Source: Eurosta solidaginis (Eukaryota > Arthropoda > Insecta > Diptera > Tephritidae). From it: 64,000 nt of DNA. Within the stretch, counting starts at the first letter, position 1; each line of letters begins with the position of its first letter. A program made the position numbers and the translations under genes. This document shows positions 1 through 8,611 of the stretch, one piece after another. Below the pieces are notes generated by a model. The model was not told the origin of the DNA. It searched no databases and was given only the letters and a program-made list of their open reading frames with translations. The stretch spans positions 158,244,426 to 158,308,425 of the forward strand of contig NC_090323.1 in NCBI RefSeq assembly GCF_040869045.1, in the 5' to 3' direction.

Positions 1-1128
1 AAATACAAGAATAAACTGATAGTTGTTCCCAGAAAGAGGATTCCTGACGTGCTCAGCGAGCTGCATAATGGTCCAAGTGGAGGTCATCTTGGAATCACGA
101 AGACGCTCGAGAAGATTAAACAGAGATTCTATTGGGTTGGTTGCCGTCAGTCGGTCACTGAGTGGATTGCGAACTGCGAGGTTTGCAGCAGAGCGAAAGG
201 GCCCAGAACACGAAGTCATGGCCAGATGAAGCAATATAACTCAGGTGCGCCATTTGAAAGGATCGCCATGGACGTCGCAGGTCCATTTCCTACTAGCAAC
301 CGCGGAAACAAATACGTACTGGTGGTTATGGATTATTTCAGTAAATGGCCAGAGGTATACCCAATCCCAAACCAAGAAGCAGAAACAGTAGCAGAAGTGG
401 TTAAAAACGAATGGGTTGCAAGGTATGGTGTACCAATGGAGTTACATTCTGACCAAGGCAGGAATTTCGAATCAGCTGTGTTCCAGGAAATGTGTAAGTC
501 ATTGGGCATTCGAAAAACACGGACAACTGCATTGCATCCTCAATCCGATGGTATGGTAGAACGATTCAATAGAACATTGGAGGAGCACTTAAGGAAAGTA
601 GTAGACAAGTACCATAAAGAATGGGATACCCGCATACCATTATTCTTGATGGCTTACCGATCAGCAGTGCATGAGACAACGGGCCAAACCCCTGCAAAAG
701 TAATTTTTGGCAATGACCTTAGACTGCCAGCTGATTTGAAGTTTGGGATAGATGCCAATGCGGAGAGAAATGTCAGGAAATCCACTAGTGATTTGGAAGA
801 AGAGCTAAGAGAAATACATGATCTGATAAGGCAACGAACAAAGATTATGAGTGACAAGATGAAAGCCAGATATGATAAAGCAATTAATTCAGAAGGTTTT
901 CAGGAAGGAGATTTGGTGCTGTTATACAACCCACAACGTAAAAAAGGTTTGTCCCCGAAATTGCAGTGTAATTGGGAAGGCCCATACAAAGTTGTAAAAC
1001 GGATCAACGATGTAGTGTACCGCATACAAACCATCGGTAAACCACGAACCAAAATGAAAGTGGTCCATTTGGAAAGGCTGACAACGTTTAGATCGAGAGA
1101 TTTGTCTGATCGGGACGATCAGACTTAG
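1..1128 (+). CDS. Ty3/Gypsy pol, integrase C-terminal part (5' end outside window)
   Basis: The frame is open from base 1, so this is the 3' end of a longer pol gene. In order it shows the H2C2 zinc-binding region (HLGITKTLEKI, then CEVCSRAKGP), the integrase catalytic core (first Asp in AMDVAGPFP, second in LHSDQGRNFES, Glu in GMVERFNR, i.e. the DDE triad), and a basic C-terminal domain with GDLVLLYNPQRKKG and WEGPYKVVKRI that matches the usual Gypsy integrase tail. It ends with TAG at 1126, eleven bases before the LTR, so no env follows. Integrase inserts retrotransposon cDNA into the chromosome. All visible catalytic residues are present and the frame is unbroken, so this copy may be fairly young. 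I did not attempt to name the family beyond Ty3/Gypsy. Confidence 0.93.
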   Translation, partial: KYKNKLIVVPRKRIPDVLSELHNGPSGGHLGITKTLEKIKQRFYWVGCRQSVTEWIANCEVCSRAKGPRTRSHGQMKQYNSGAPFERIAMDVAGPFPTSNRGNKYVLVVMDYFSKWPEVYPIPNQEAETVAEVVKNEWVARYGVPMELHSDQGRNFESAVFQEMCKSLGIRKTRTTALHPQSDGMVERFNRTLEEHLRKVVDKYHKEWDTRIPLFLMAYRSAVHETTGQTPAKVIFGNDLRLPADLKFGIDANAERNVRKSTSDLEEELREIHDLIRQRTKIMSDKMKARYDKAINSEGFQEGDLVLLYNPQRKKGLSPKLQCNWEGPYKVVKRINDVVYRIQTIGKPRTKMKVVHLERLTTFRSRDLSDRDDQT

Positions 1129-1139
1129 GTGGAGGGCAG
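1128..1139 (+). promoter_or_regulatory. polypurine tract of the Gypsy element
   Basis: A purine-rich stretch (GGTGGAGGGCAG) lies directly before the TG that opens the LTR, the standard place for plus-strand priming. The identical stretch precedes the second 3' LTR at 15580-15591, showing that the two elements are related. Confidence 0.75.
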
Positions 1140-1876
1140 TGTCACGGATATTAGCATCACTAAGTTATCCCATCACTAAGGCGATGCTAAGGCCATGCCA
1201 AGCAGTATTTACGTTAATAATCAAATCAAGTATACACATATAAGGCAGCCCAGAGAGATGTCACACACAGATGCATTTACTTATACGCCTATGTGCGCGC
1301 GAGAGACTGTAAACTACAAACATTCACATCAAAAATTCAATCTTTATGTATCTATATAAACGAATAAATAATTGCGTCTACACATATGTACCATGTACGA
1401 ATACAAGCAGCGGAGAGTCAATGCGCAAACACATGCATATATCTGAGAAGTTTGAGAGCTACTGGACTAGTAGATTCTGGAAGCGCCTAAAAGATGTATA
1501 AAATTGTGCAATTTTAGTTATAGCTGAGAAGTTTGAGAGCTCATGGACAATGTTAGTACATTCTGGAAAAATGCGAACGAGGAAACCAAAGGGAATAAAA
1601 GGCAACAGATGAAGAGGCGCTGTAATTCAGTTTGAGTTGAGCTATCAATCAGTTTGATTAAGCACGCGATCTGGCGGCCAATAGTAGAGTTTCATTTGAG
1701 TTATCAATCAGTTTGGTTATTAAGCCAGCGAGTAGCAAAGTATAAGTGTATTGTGAAGTACTTTAATAAAGGCCATTTTTCCATTATTCAATATTGGAGT
1801 TATTTATTCAACAGTTTAGTGATTCGAACTTAGCAGAGGATTGCAAATAAGAGGATTTGCAAGCAATTTCGTTACA
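1140..1876 (+). repeat. 3' LTR of the Gypsy element (subfamily A)
   Basis: The LTR runs from TGTCACGG to CGTTACA, about 737 bp, and is followed by ATAT at 1877-1880, the target duplication seen at the other LTR insertions of this window. It contains a short internal direct repeat (TGAGAAGTTTGAGAGCT near 1444 and 1526) and an AATAAA polyadenylation signal (near 1764). It is close in sequence to the reverse-oriented solo LTR at 53642-54338. The matching 5' flank lies outside the window, so the target duplication is one-sided here. Confidence 0.88.
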
Positions 1877-1880
1877 ATAT

Positions 1881-2249
1881 GCATTTGATAATTATTGCTG
1901 ACATAACCATTCACACGATTTAATACAGGTGTGTGTACAACGCACAACCAAACAAATTTGAATTCTAGCAAATTTGCAAACATTGCATGTCCCATAGAAA
2001 TCACAGCTCAACACAGATGTGTAGGTATATATTTTGTATCGAGTTGTATGTAGGTATGTAAGAATATGTTTAGAATAATTTAATATAAATAAGCTGAAAT
2101 ATTTGAATAAAGATTCATTCAGAATTCACTCATTAAGGTAACAACTCTTTTTATTGCATTTTAATCTTTTACACTGGTTTCTTCACCACGCGCGACCTGT
2201 TTACGACATATCAGGAACAGATGATTCAAATATTTGACGTTCACCTCCA
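1881..2249. other. unassigned AT-rich stretch
   Basis: No convincing gene or repeat boundary is seen. It has several AATAAA/AATAAAGATT words near 2105 that could be the end of an older element. Confidence 0.4.
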
Positions 2250-3085
2250 TGGTATTATGCTACCGACTGTCAGTCACCCGAAGATCTATTGGGTAGCTTC
2301 GATAACACTCACCTTCAAGACGCATGCATTCGAAATTGTATCCAAAAAATCCTCAAGTCGCTTGCCGGCAGCATTTGGGGAAAGATAGAGAAACGCTGGT
2401 AACAAATTACAAAGCAATTGCCCGGCCACTCATGTGTCACACGTAACCAGTCTGGTCATCTGGTCTAAAAACAGACACTGGAAAAGGCTGCAGGCCTGCC
2501 AAAATGCTGTAATCTAAGAACTACCGCGGAATGTCTTCTTATGACCCCTGAAAATCATCTACATAGTGAGGCAAAATACCTGAACATTAAATAGCATAAC
2601 GAAATGTTGAAAAGACAGTTTTTGCTATCTCGGAGGGATAAGAAAACATCTCCGTAAGTATTATGATGAGATCCGGCACCTACCCACACAGCCGTTTGAT
2701 CCAGATAAGCATAAGGCCATCTAAGGCTAGTCCACACAGAATCGGTTAACACCTTTGCTAGGTCGCCCCAGGTGAACCCCCTTATCAATATAAACTATCC
2801 AACCCTTGCAGAAGAAGAAAACAGGCTACCAAAGAAGACACGAGTCACACTGCCCCAACTTCGTTCTGGATACTGTAATAGGTTAAACTCTTACTTGTCC
2901 AGAATTAACCCCTACACCAACCATCTTTTCAATTGTAATGTGGAGCCTACGCATTTAAAAGCAACATCCCTATGGTCCAACCCTTTTGAAAGTGCTAGTT
3001 TTCTTGGAATTCCGTTAGACGCCTTTGATGACACCTATTGAATTGGGCGAAACACTGTTAACACAATAACAACAACTTACAATGG
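2250..3085 (+). pseudogene. Jockey-like non-LTR retrotransposon, RT C-terminus remnant
   Basis: Conceptual translation in shifting frames gives the C-terminal region of a Jockey-type LINE reverse transcriptase. Around 2340-2420 it reads KILKSLAGSIWGKDRETL and TNYKAIARPL. The best preserved segment, 2772-3041, gives NRLPKKTRVTLPQLRSGYC, HLFNC and SLWSNPFESASFLG and then a stop, the cysteine-containing tail typical of Jockey and related insect LINEs. Many stops and frameshifts interrupt the upstream part, so it is dead. A short CAA-type tail (ACAATAACAACAAC, about 3063-3080) follows the stop. The element is 5' truncated. Clade assignment is from remembered family character, not a search. Confidence 0.75.
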
Positions 3086-3587
3086 ATGATAAATTCTTGC
3101 GATCATCGATAACATATTTGCCCATCATATTCCCCTTTGTACAATAAAGCACTTGAAACATATAATTTGTGAAACGCATTTGCTTTAAGGATTTAAGAGG
3201 TTAACGAACTCGGAAAAAGATTTTCGTGTGCTTTTTCTTAAACGCAATTGAAGTTCATAGAAAAAGTTGTGCGTAATACATACATACGTACGTTTGCATT
3301 GTTGTATGTGTGGAACATTATTCAGATTTTTGTTTCACTTTACGAGGGAAAAAAACGAATTCAATAAACTTCTATCTAAACAACGCACATTTTTATCACG
3401 CTTTAGGTTTTGGACGTAAATAAAAGTAGAAGCCAAAGATTAAGGTCTGAGGGAAGTTGGAACGTTATACCCAACTTATTAATTTAATGGTTTTAAAAGT
3501 CAGTGGAGCCGTGTGTAGAAGTCCATGCATGTGGTGAAAGCTTATGTTGAGGATGGCTGAATATATAATCTGTTGGTTCATGGCGGA
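3086..3587. other. unassigned AT-rich stretch
   Basis: No gene, RNA or clear repeat was recognised here. Confidence 0.4.
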
Positions 3588-3780
3588 GCGCGACCGCCGT
3601 GGTGTGGTGGTAGTGTGCTCCTCCTACCACACCAAAGGTCCTGGGTGAGTGAAAATTCATATGCCCTGCAGTTGCCGTTCGGAATAGGCTTATAATATGT
3701 CCTGCTGATTTGTATGCAACATTTGAAAATAAGTTGGGCCTGGATCTCTCCGGAGGTGGAAGTATTTATTATTTTTGTAT
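3588..3780 (+). repeat. decayed tRNA-derived SINE
   Basis: The head CGTGGTGTGGTGGTAGTGTG resembles a Pol III A box, followed by CTACCACACC and CCTGGGT. The part expected to hold the B box (GGTTCAA-like) is deleted or mutated. The body words CTGCAGTTGCCGTTCGGA and GATCTCTCCGGAGG and the T/A-rich tail TATTTATTATTTTT fit a SINE I associate with tephritids. No target duplication was found. Confidence 0.55.
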
Positions 3781-3916
3781 GGGTGAGGAGCGAGTCTTTT
3801 AGGCCAAGATGGTTATCTCCTATAAGGCGGCTTTTCTGTTTTCAGCAATGATGACGTAACAACTGTTTGACTGTAGAGCTGCTTCTCCAAGACGATGTAT
3901 CGGGGTCGACTATCGG

Positions 3917-4036
3917 CCTAGAAGGTTTACCGTACCAGGTCGGAACGTACCAGATCTATATCCGGCAAAGGAATATCAACATCGATAACATTCATTAAAA
4001 CCTCGGGGAGTGTGTTTATCGATAATACAACAACAA
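3917..4036 (+). repeat. CAA-tailed SINE-like retroposon (family S), decayed copy
   Basis: It shares GGAACGTACCAGATCTATAT, CCGGCAAAGGA, CATCGATAACA and CCTCGGGGAG with the better copies at 7496-7660 and 13080-13405, and ends in ACAACAACAAC. The 5' end is unclear and no duplication was identified. Confidence 0.65.
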
Positions 4037-4247
4037 CTGGTAGGTACCGGTGTGTATACCTAATTTTTTGTTTGTTTATATAAAAGAGTATCGCGTAAGA
4101 TCCTTTTCTATTTACATAACGGCCCCAAAACATGTTTTTCAGCTGCATTCACTACGTAATTTCGCCACGGAAACTAACCCCCAGAATGTACCCGCGGCAG
4201 GTATGCCTATCGTAAGATGCAACTAAAGTACGCAGTATCTGCTATGA

Positions 4248-4361
4248 TGGCCTAGAGGGTTCTGTGTGGTCATATTAAATCGTTCCCATGATGGTCGGGC
4301 TTAATGATACTTGTTGTCGGACGTACTGGATCGATATCCGGCAAAGGACCATCAACATCAA
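4248..4361 (+). repeat. family S retroposon, truncated decayed copy
   Basis: AAATCGTTCCCATGATGGTC, GGACGTACTGGATC and CCGGCAAAGGACCATCAACA match family S. The CAA tail is missing, because the sequence passes directly into LINE-like sequence near 4362. Confidence 0.6.
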
Positions 4362-4410
4362 ACCCCAGGTGGGGAACAACGCAATTCAATACCACGAGGG
4401 GTGTTCTCAA

Positions 4411-6488
4411 TAGAGATATACGCCGCCGATAAACGCCGCCGATTTTGGTCGTTTTTCGCACGCCGCCGCCGAATGTCAAAAATATCGGCGTGGCGGCGAC
4501 GGCGTCCGGCGCGTTACTATATTTTCTACTCATTTAGGACTGTTTAGGCCATTTATTATTGTTCATGTCGAAAATTTGTCGGATATTGTCGAAAGTGGTA
4601 TCAACGGATGCGCATCACTGCCAGCTATAAGAAACTAATTGCGAAATTTAACTCTTTCTAACTGTTCAAAAGTTATTTAAAAAACTGGCGCTTTCGATGT
4701 CAGCTTAACACGGACTTTGCATCACCCAATTCACCAAGTTATTAAAACAAAACACCAAAAGAAAAGTTATGTAATAAATTTATATGCTCACTTTGTATAT
4801 TTTTTTCAAAAAATTAATAATGAATTCAAATAAAATTACCCAAGACGAACATGTTATCAAATTGGCCTCAAGTTGTTAAAAAAGCAAAACACCCAAAAAA
4901 GGTGCCGATTTTTTATAAAATTGTATATTGCGATTGGCTGAAAGAATAAGCGAAATCTCCTTTGAAATGATTCTTACCTCATACTTAAGTTGAGGATATA
5001 TGTATGTACGTATGAGAAGGATTTGAAAAATCACTTGGGCTTACATTCAAACATCAGTTGTTTATTTGCGAAACTACACAGTGGCGTCTGAAATGTTTAT
5101 TTCGATTTTCACATTTCATCATTCAACACCCAAGTCTCCCGGTTTGTCATTTCCTAAAGTTGGCAGCCCTATCCCATACTAGTCCCTTGGAGTGAATCAC
5201 ATTGGATAAAGTCTATCAATTGTTTATAAATATCACCTACACGATACGGCTCCTGTTACAAATGTGAATACGTAGGCACATATATTTACCAGGTGAGGCT
5301 TTGTCCTTCGCAAGAACACTCAAAGTGGTGAAGCAAAAGCTTTCCCAAGATAGTCGAACTAATGACCGTGTGTGCTACTACTCTAATTTATTGGACAGTC
5401 GAACTAGTCTGAAAACTGAAGCTACGCGGTCATCATAATGAGCTCTTATATCGTAAGGCCGGAAAACAGCAGTTAACATCTTTCAACTTAAAATCGGTCG
5501 ACTTTCATTCTTAAATATCGACTATTGAAATCAATGTTTTGAACACAGACGTCTGCAAACTTTGGTATACATTTTAAAAATTTTATCCAGGGTACTTGTA
5601 AAATTTTAATTATGTAGATGTGCCGAGGATTATACGATTTTCACGATGAGTTACGCAATGACATCCACTTATAGACTGCTTATGATATCGAGGGCGGCAT
5701 CCTTGGCCGAATAGTCACTCCCTAACGTTTCAAGGTGTTTCTCTGGTGTAGCTCGGCAGCAAAGCGCGACAAAAACATCCCTTTCACATATTTAGCACAA
5801 GTCTTCGGAGCTACACCTAGAGCTTCTATAAGTTCGAAGTCGCAGGCCTATAGCTTCTGTGCTGGCATATGGTGTGAGGATCACGAGGCGTGGTAGCGAC
5901 TGGTGGTCAGGATTGCTACTGTTCGCACATCGGGAATTGTAGCTCTTAAAAATAGCCGAAAAACTGGAGGCGCCACGAGAGTCATGAGTATTAATAGACC
6001 ATTAATAGCAACCGTAAGTCGCCTTTGTGCGTGACCGCCAAGGAGCCACAAATGATTTAAAGAAATTGTGTTCGCGACGATTACTAGGAGTTAACCCTAG
6101 GTGAAACTACGCTTTGAACGACATATACAGACAAAAGTGTGACTATTTTATGTATCTCTATTTCTTTTCAGCAGACGCAGCAGTATCAATTCCAAAGACA
6201 GTGGTTAGGTTCGAAACCTCTCTGGGTAAGCGAACGAGGGACAATCCCTCCGCAAGGAGCTACTTCTGAAAATTTTTGAACGGACTGCGAGATCTTGAGG
6301 CAAAAACACCGGATCTTTCCGAAATGGCCAACAAGTTGATTTCCTTAAATACATACAAACAAAACCGTTCCTAAATATTATTTTTTTAAATAGAAAAATC
6401 AAGCTTTTTAAAGTAAGAACACCGGCGTACGCCGGCGCGCCACCCACGCCGCCGCCGCCGCCGAAAAAGTGATCGGCGTATACCTCTA
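4411..6488. mobile_element. non-autonomous hAT-type DNA transposon, 2,078 bp
   Basis: Terminal inverted repeats TAGAGATATACGCCG (4411-4425) and its complement with one mismatch (6474-6488) bound the element. An exact 8-bp target duplication GTTCTCAA flanks it (4403-4410 and 6489-6496). An 8-bp duplication with TAGAG ends is the hAT signature. Both ends carry GCC/CGG-rich subterminal blocks (4420-4515 and 6425-6470), strikingly GC-rich against an AT-rich body. No transposase was recognised inside, so it would need one supplied in trans. It sits inside the reverse transcriptase of the LINE remnant, and the LINE motif reads through when the insert is ignored. Confidence 0.88.
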
Positions 6489-7495
6489 GTTCTCAAGGAG
6501 GAGCTCTGTCACCCCTTTTGTGAAACCTAGTAGTGGATGGACTCCTGAAAAGGTTATCAAACAATGGCATCAGATGTCGGGTTACGCGGATGATATAGTA
6601 ATAATTGCAAGGGTTAATTCCAGAGCACGCTTTGTGATATAATACAGACAGAATAAATCATCAACTCATCGAAGACAGCCATCCTCCCTTTCACCAGACC
6701 CTTATCACCCTTAAGAACAATAACAATAGATGACGTAGGACTGGAATTTGGAACTGAAGCCACATGTATTGAGATGGATGTATACCACGATGGTAAATCC
6801 CATGATAACCTCTGACTCGATAGCGTGGGTATCCAGAACAACTCTACTCACAACGAGGCAAGCGCTGACAAAACACCAACGAATGGAGTGTGTATGCATC
6901 GCAGGGGCTATGCGTACATGCCAAAGGATATCCTCGACCAAACTCCGCTAGACATACCGATAGAGCAGTCAGCCAATTGAGCCCTACTGCATATTGCAAA
7001 GGAGGGCTAGGGCAAAGGAAAGGTTATCTCATCTCGGAACATGGAGGAACTACGAGAGAAGATCCCAATCTCTCAACTCCCAAGATATAAAGTGAAATTG
7101 GGAGACAAGAATGTAGCCAGACTAGATACCAATCAACGCATACACAAGACGGTACCCAGATTTGTCGAAAACACCAGGCGGACTGAAGTCGTTGGACCTA
7201 GAGCAAAAAGATCAGTGTCTCTGGGAGGAAACCCGAGCATATCTATTTCAAGCGGAATTGTACGCCATAAGTTAGTGTGCTGAGCTGAACCTCAAATTTC
7301 GGAGTTCGAAATAAAGTCAGCACTAGTTTTGGAGTGCGTGTAAAGCTAAGCCAACTAGGAACACACATCGTAGTACTACTGGCCTGAGTCCCACACCACA
7401 GGAGAGAGGAGAGTAATGAGGAGAGTAACCGTTTCTGCCTGTGGGCACACAGGAAATTATTGAGCAGTTATTGTTAGAAGAAAGGGAAAGGAGAG

Positions 7496-7660
7496 CCCCC
7501 CCCCCTGGTGTTTCCAAATCGTTCCCGAGAAGGGCTAGTACCTTTATGGTGCTTGTTACCGGAACGTACTGCATGCGGCAAAGGACCATCAACATCGATA
7601 ACACTCCTCAAGGCCTTCGGGGAGTATCCTTATCGCTACAACAACAACAAAAACAACAAC
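7496..7660 (+). mobile_element. family S SINE-like retroposon with 13-bp target duplication
   Basis: A 165-bp insert is flanked by exact AGGGAAAGGAGAG copies at 7483-7495 and 7661-7673. The body has AAATCGTTCCCGAGAAGG, GTTACCGGAACGTACTG, GGCAAAGGACCATCAACATC and CCTTCGGGGAGTATCCTTAT, and the tail is ACAACAACAACAAAAACAAC. It is 5' truncated relative to the 326-bp copy at 13080-13405. Insertion into the LINE dates it after the LINE. Confidence 0.88.
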
Positions 7661-7810
7661 AGGGAAAGGAGAGAAGAGCACTGACGCAATGGGTCAGGTT
7701 TAAGACTATCTAAGTTACTGTTAAAAGGTTATAGTACAAATAACCTAAAAATTCTAACAGCTATTCTTACAAGACATTGCAAACTTAACAGCCATATCCT
7801 AGCCAGCATT

Positions 7811-8425
7811 TTTTGAAAATTTTGATCAAAAAATATTTAAATATCATACCCCAAGATGATTAAAAACGTTCAAATTTAAAAGCATTTTCTGTTCGAAAAT
7901 TAACGTATCGTCGGGAGAAAAATGTACCATAAATGTGAGTATTCTTGAATAACCATTTATGATTCCTATTTTGAAAGGCTTTTTATTCGTATTTGATATC
8001 AACAACGAGGCAACGAGGGGAAGAAAGCATGCGAAAGTGAGCTATTCGAGCCCCAGCTAACTCGCAAAAAAACTTGACCGATATACACTTGCGACTACAA
8101 CATCCAACATCAGCATTATCGTCTGCATCTTAAAATACGGATACGATACGGGATGTTGAAGCCGTATCCAGGTATGTCAAGATAGTTTCACTAACCTGGG
8201 GTTCAAATAGCTCACAACCTATGTATTTTCCAATCATTATGTCTTTTCTGGGAAGCTGAAAGGGAGAAATGTTTGGGGAAATCTTCGTTCACGAGCAGCA
8301 TTACATTATTTTTGTCTTGGGAAGAATATCTTTTGCATAAATAATAAAATTTGTATATATTTTTTCTTAGCTTCATGATTGAAAAAATTTGTCTATATGA
8401 AAAAAATAAAATTTTTAATGAAAAG
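7811..8425. other. unassigned AT-rich stretch
   Basis: No gene or repeat boundary was recognised. Confidence 0.4.
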
Positions 8426-8611
8426 TAAAATTTCAACAAGTATAAAATTCATTATTCAGTTAACAAATATATTCATAAAAGATTCAGAAAGCTGAATGAA
8501 AAATGATTATAAATTTTTGATCACCTAAAGTAAACACATTTGATTCAAATATGATTCCAAAATGTGATTGAAAAACTAGATTCATTTTTTGATCATCTAA
8601 TTTAAGCATAT
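8426..8611 (+). repeat. local degenerate repeat, left side of transposon target
   Basis: Words such as ATATGATTCCAAAATGTGAT and TTTTTGATCATC recur here and again at 11540-11660 (ACATGATTCCAAAAAGTGAT, TTTTTCATCATC). The DNA transposon at 8612-11484 therefore landed inside a small tandem-like block. Confidence 0.6.

Larger units (their letters stand above)
4362..7810 (+). pseudogene. RNase-H-bearing LINE remnant, split by two insertions
   Basis: Fragments at 4362-4410, 6489-7495 and 7674-7810 join into one degraded non-LTR element. Across the first break the reading gives GCSQGGALSPLL, a reverse transcriptase motif. Then come LVVDGLLKRLSNNGIR and, after a frameshift, the catalytic GYADDIVIIAR (about 6575-6610). 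Later come WVSRTTLL and RQALTKHQRM, then RNase H words (SIPLGG-like region near 7210, SALVLEC and QLGTH near 7320-7370, and a VPHHRREESNEE segment matching WVPGHRGEEGNE). ILTAILTRHCKLN sits near 7770. The order RT, then RNase H, then a GHC-type tail fits the I/LOA/R1 group of clades. Many stops make it non-functional. It is 5' truncated against the family S copy. Confidence 0.72.
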
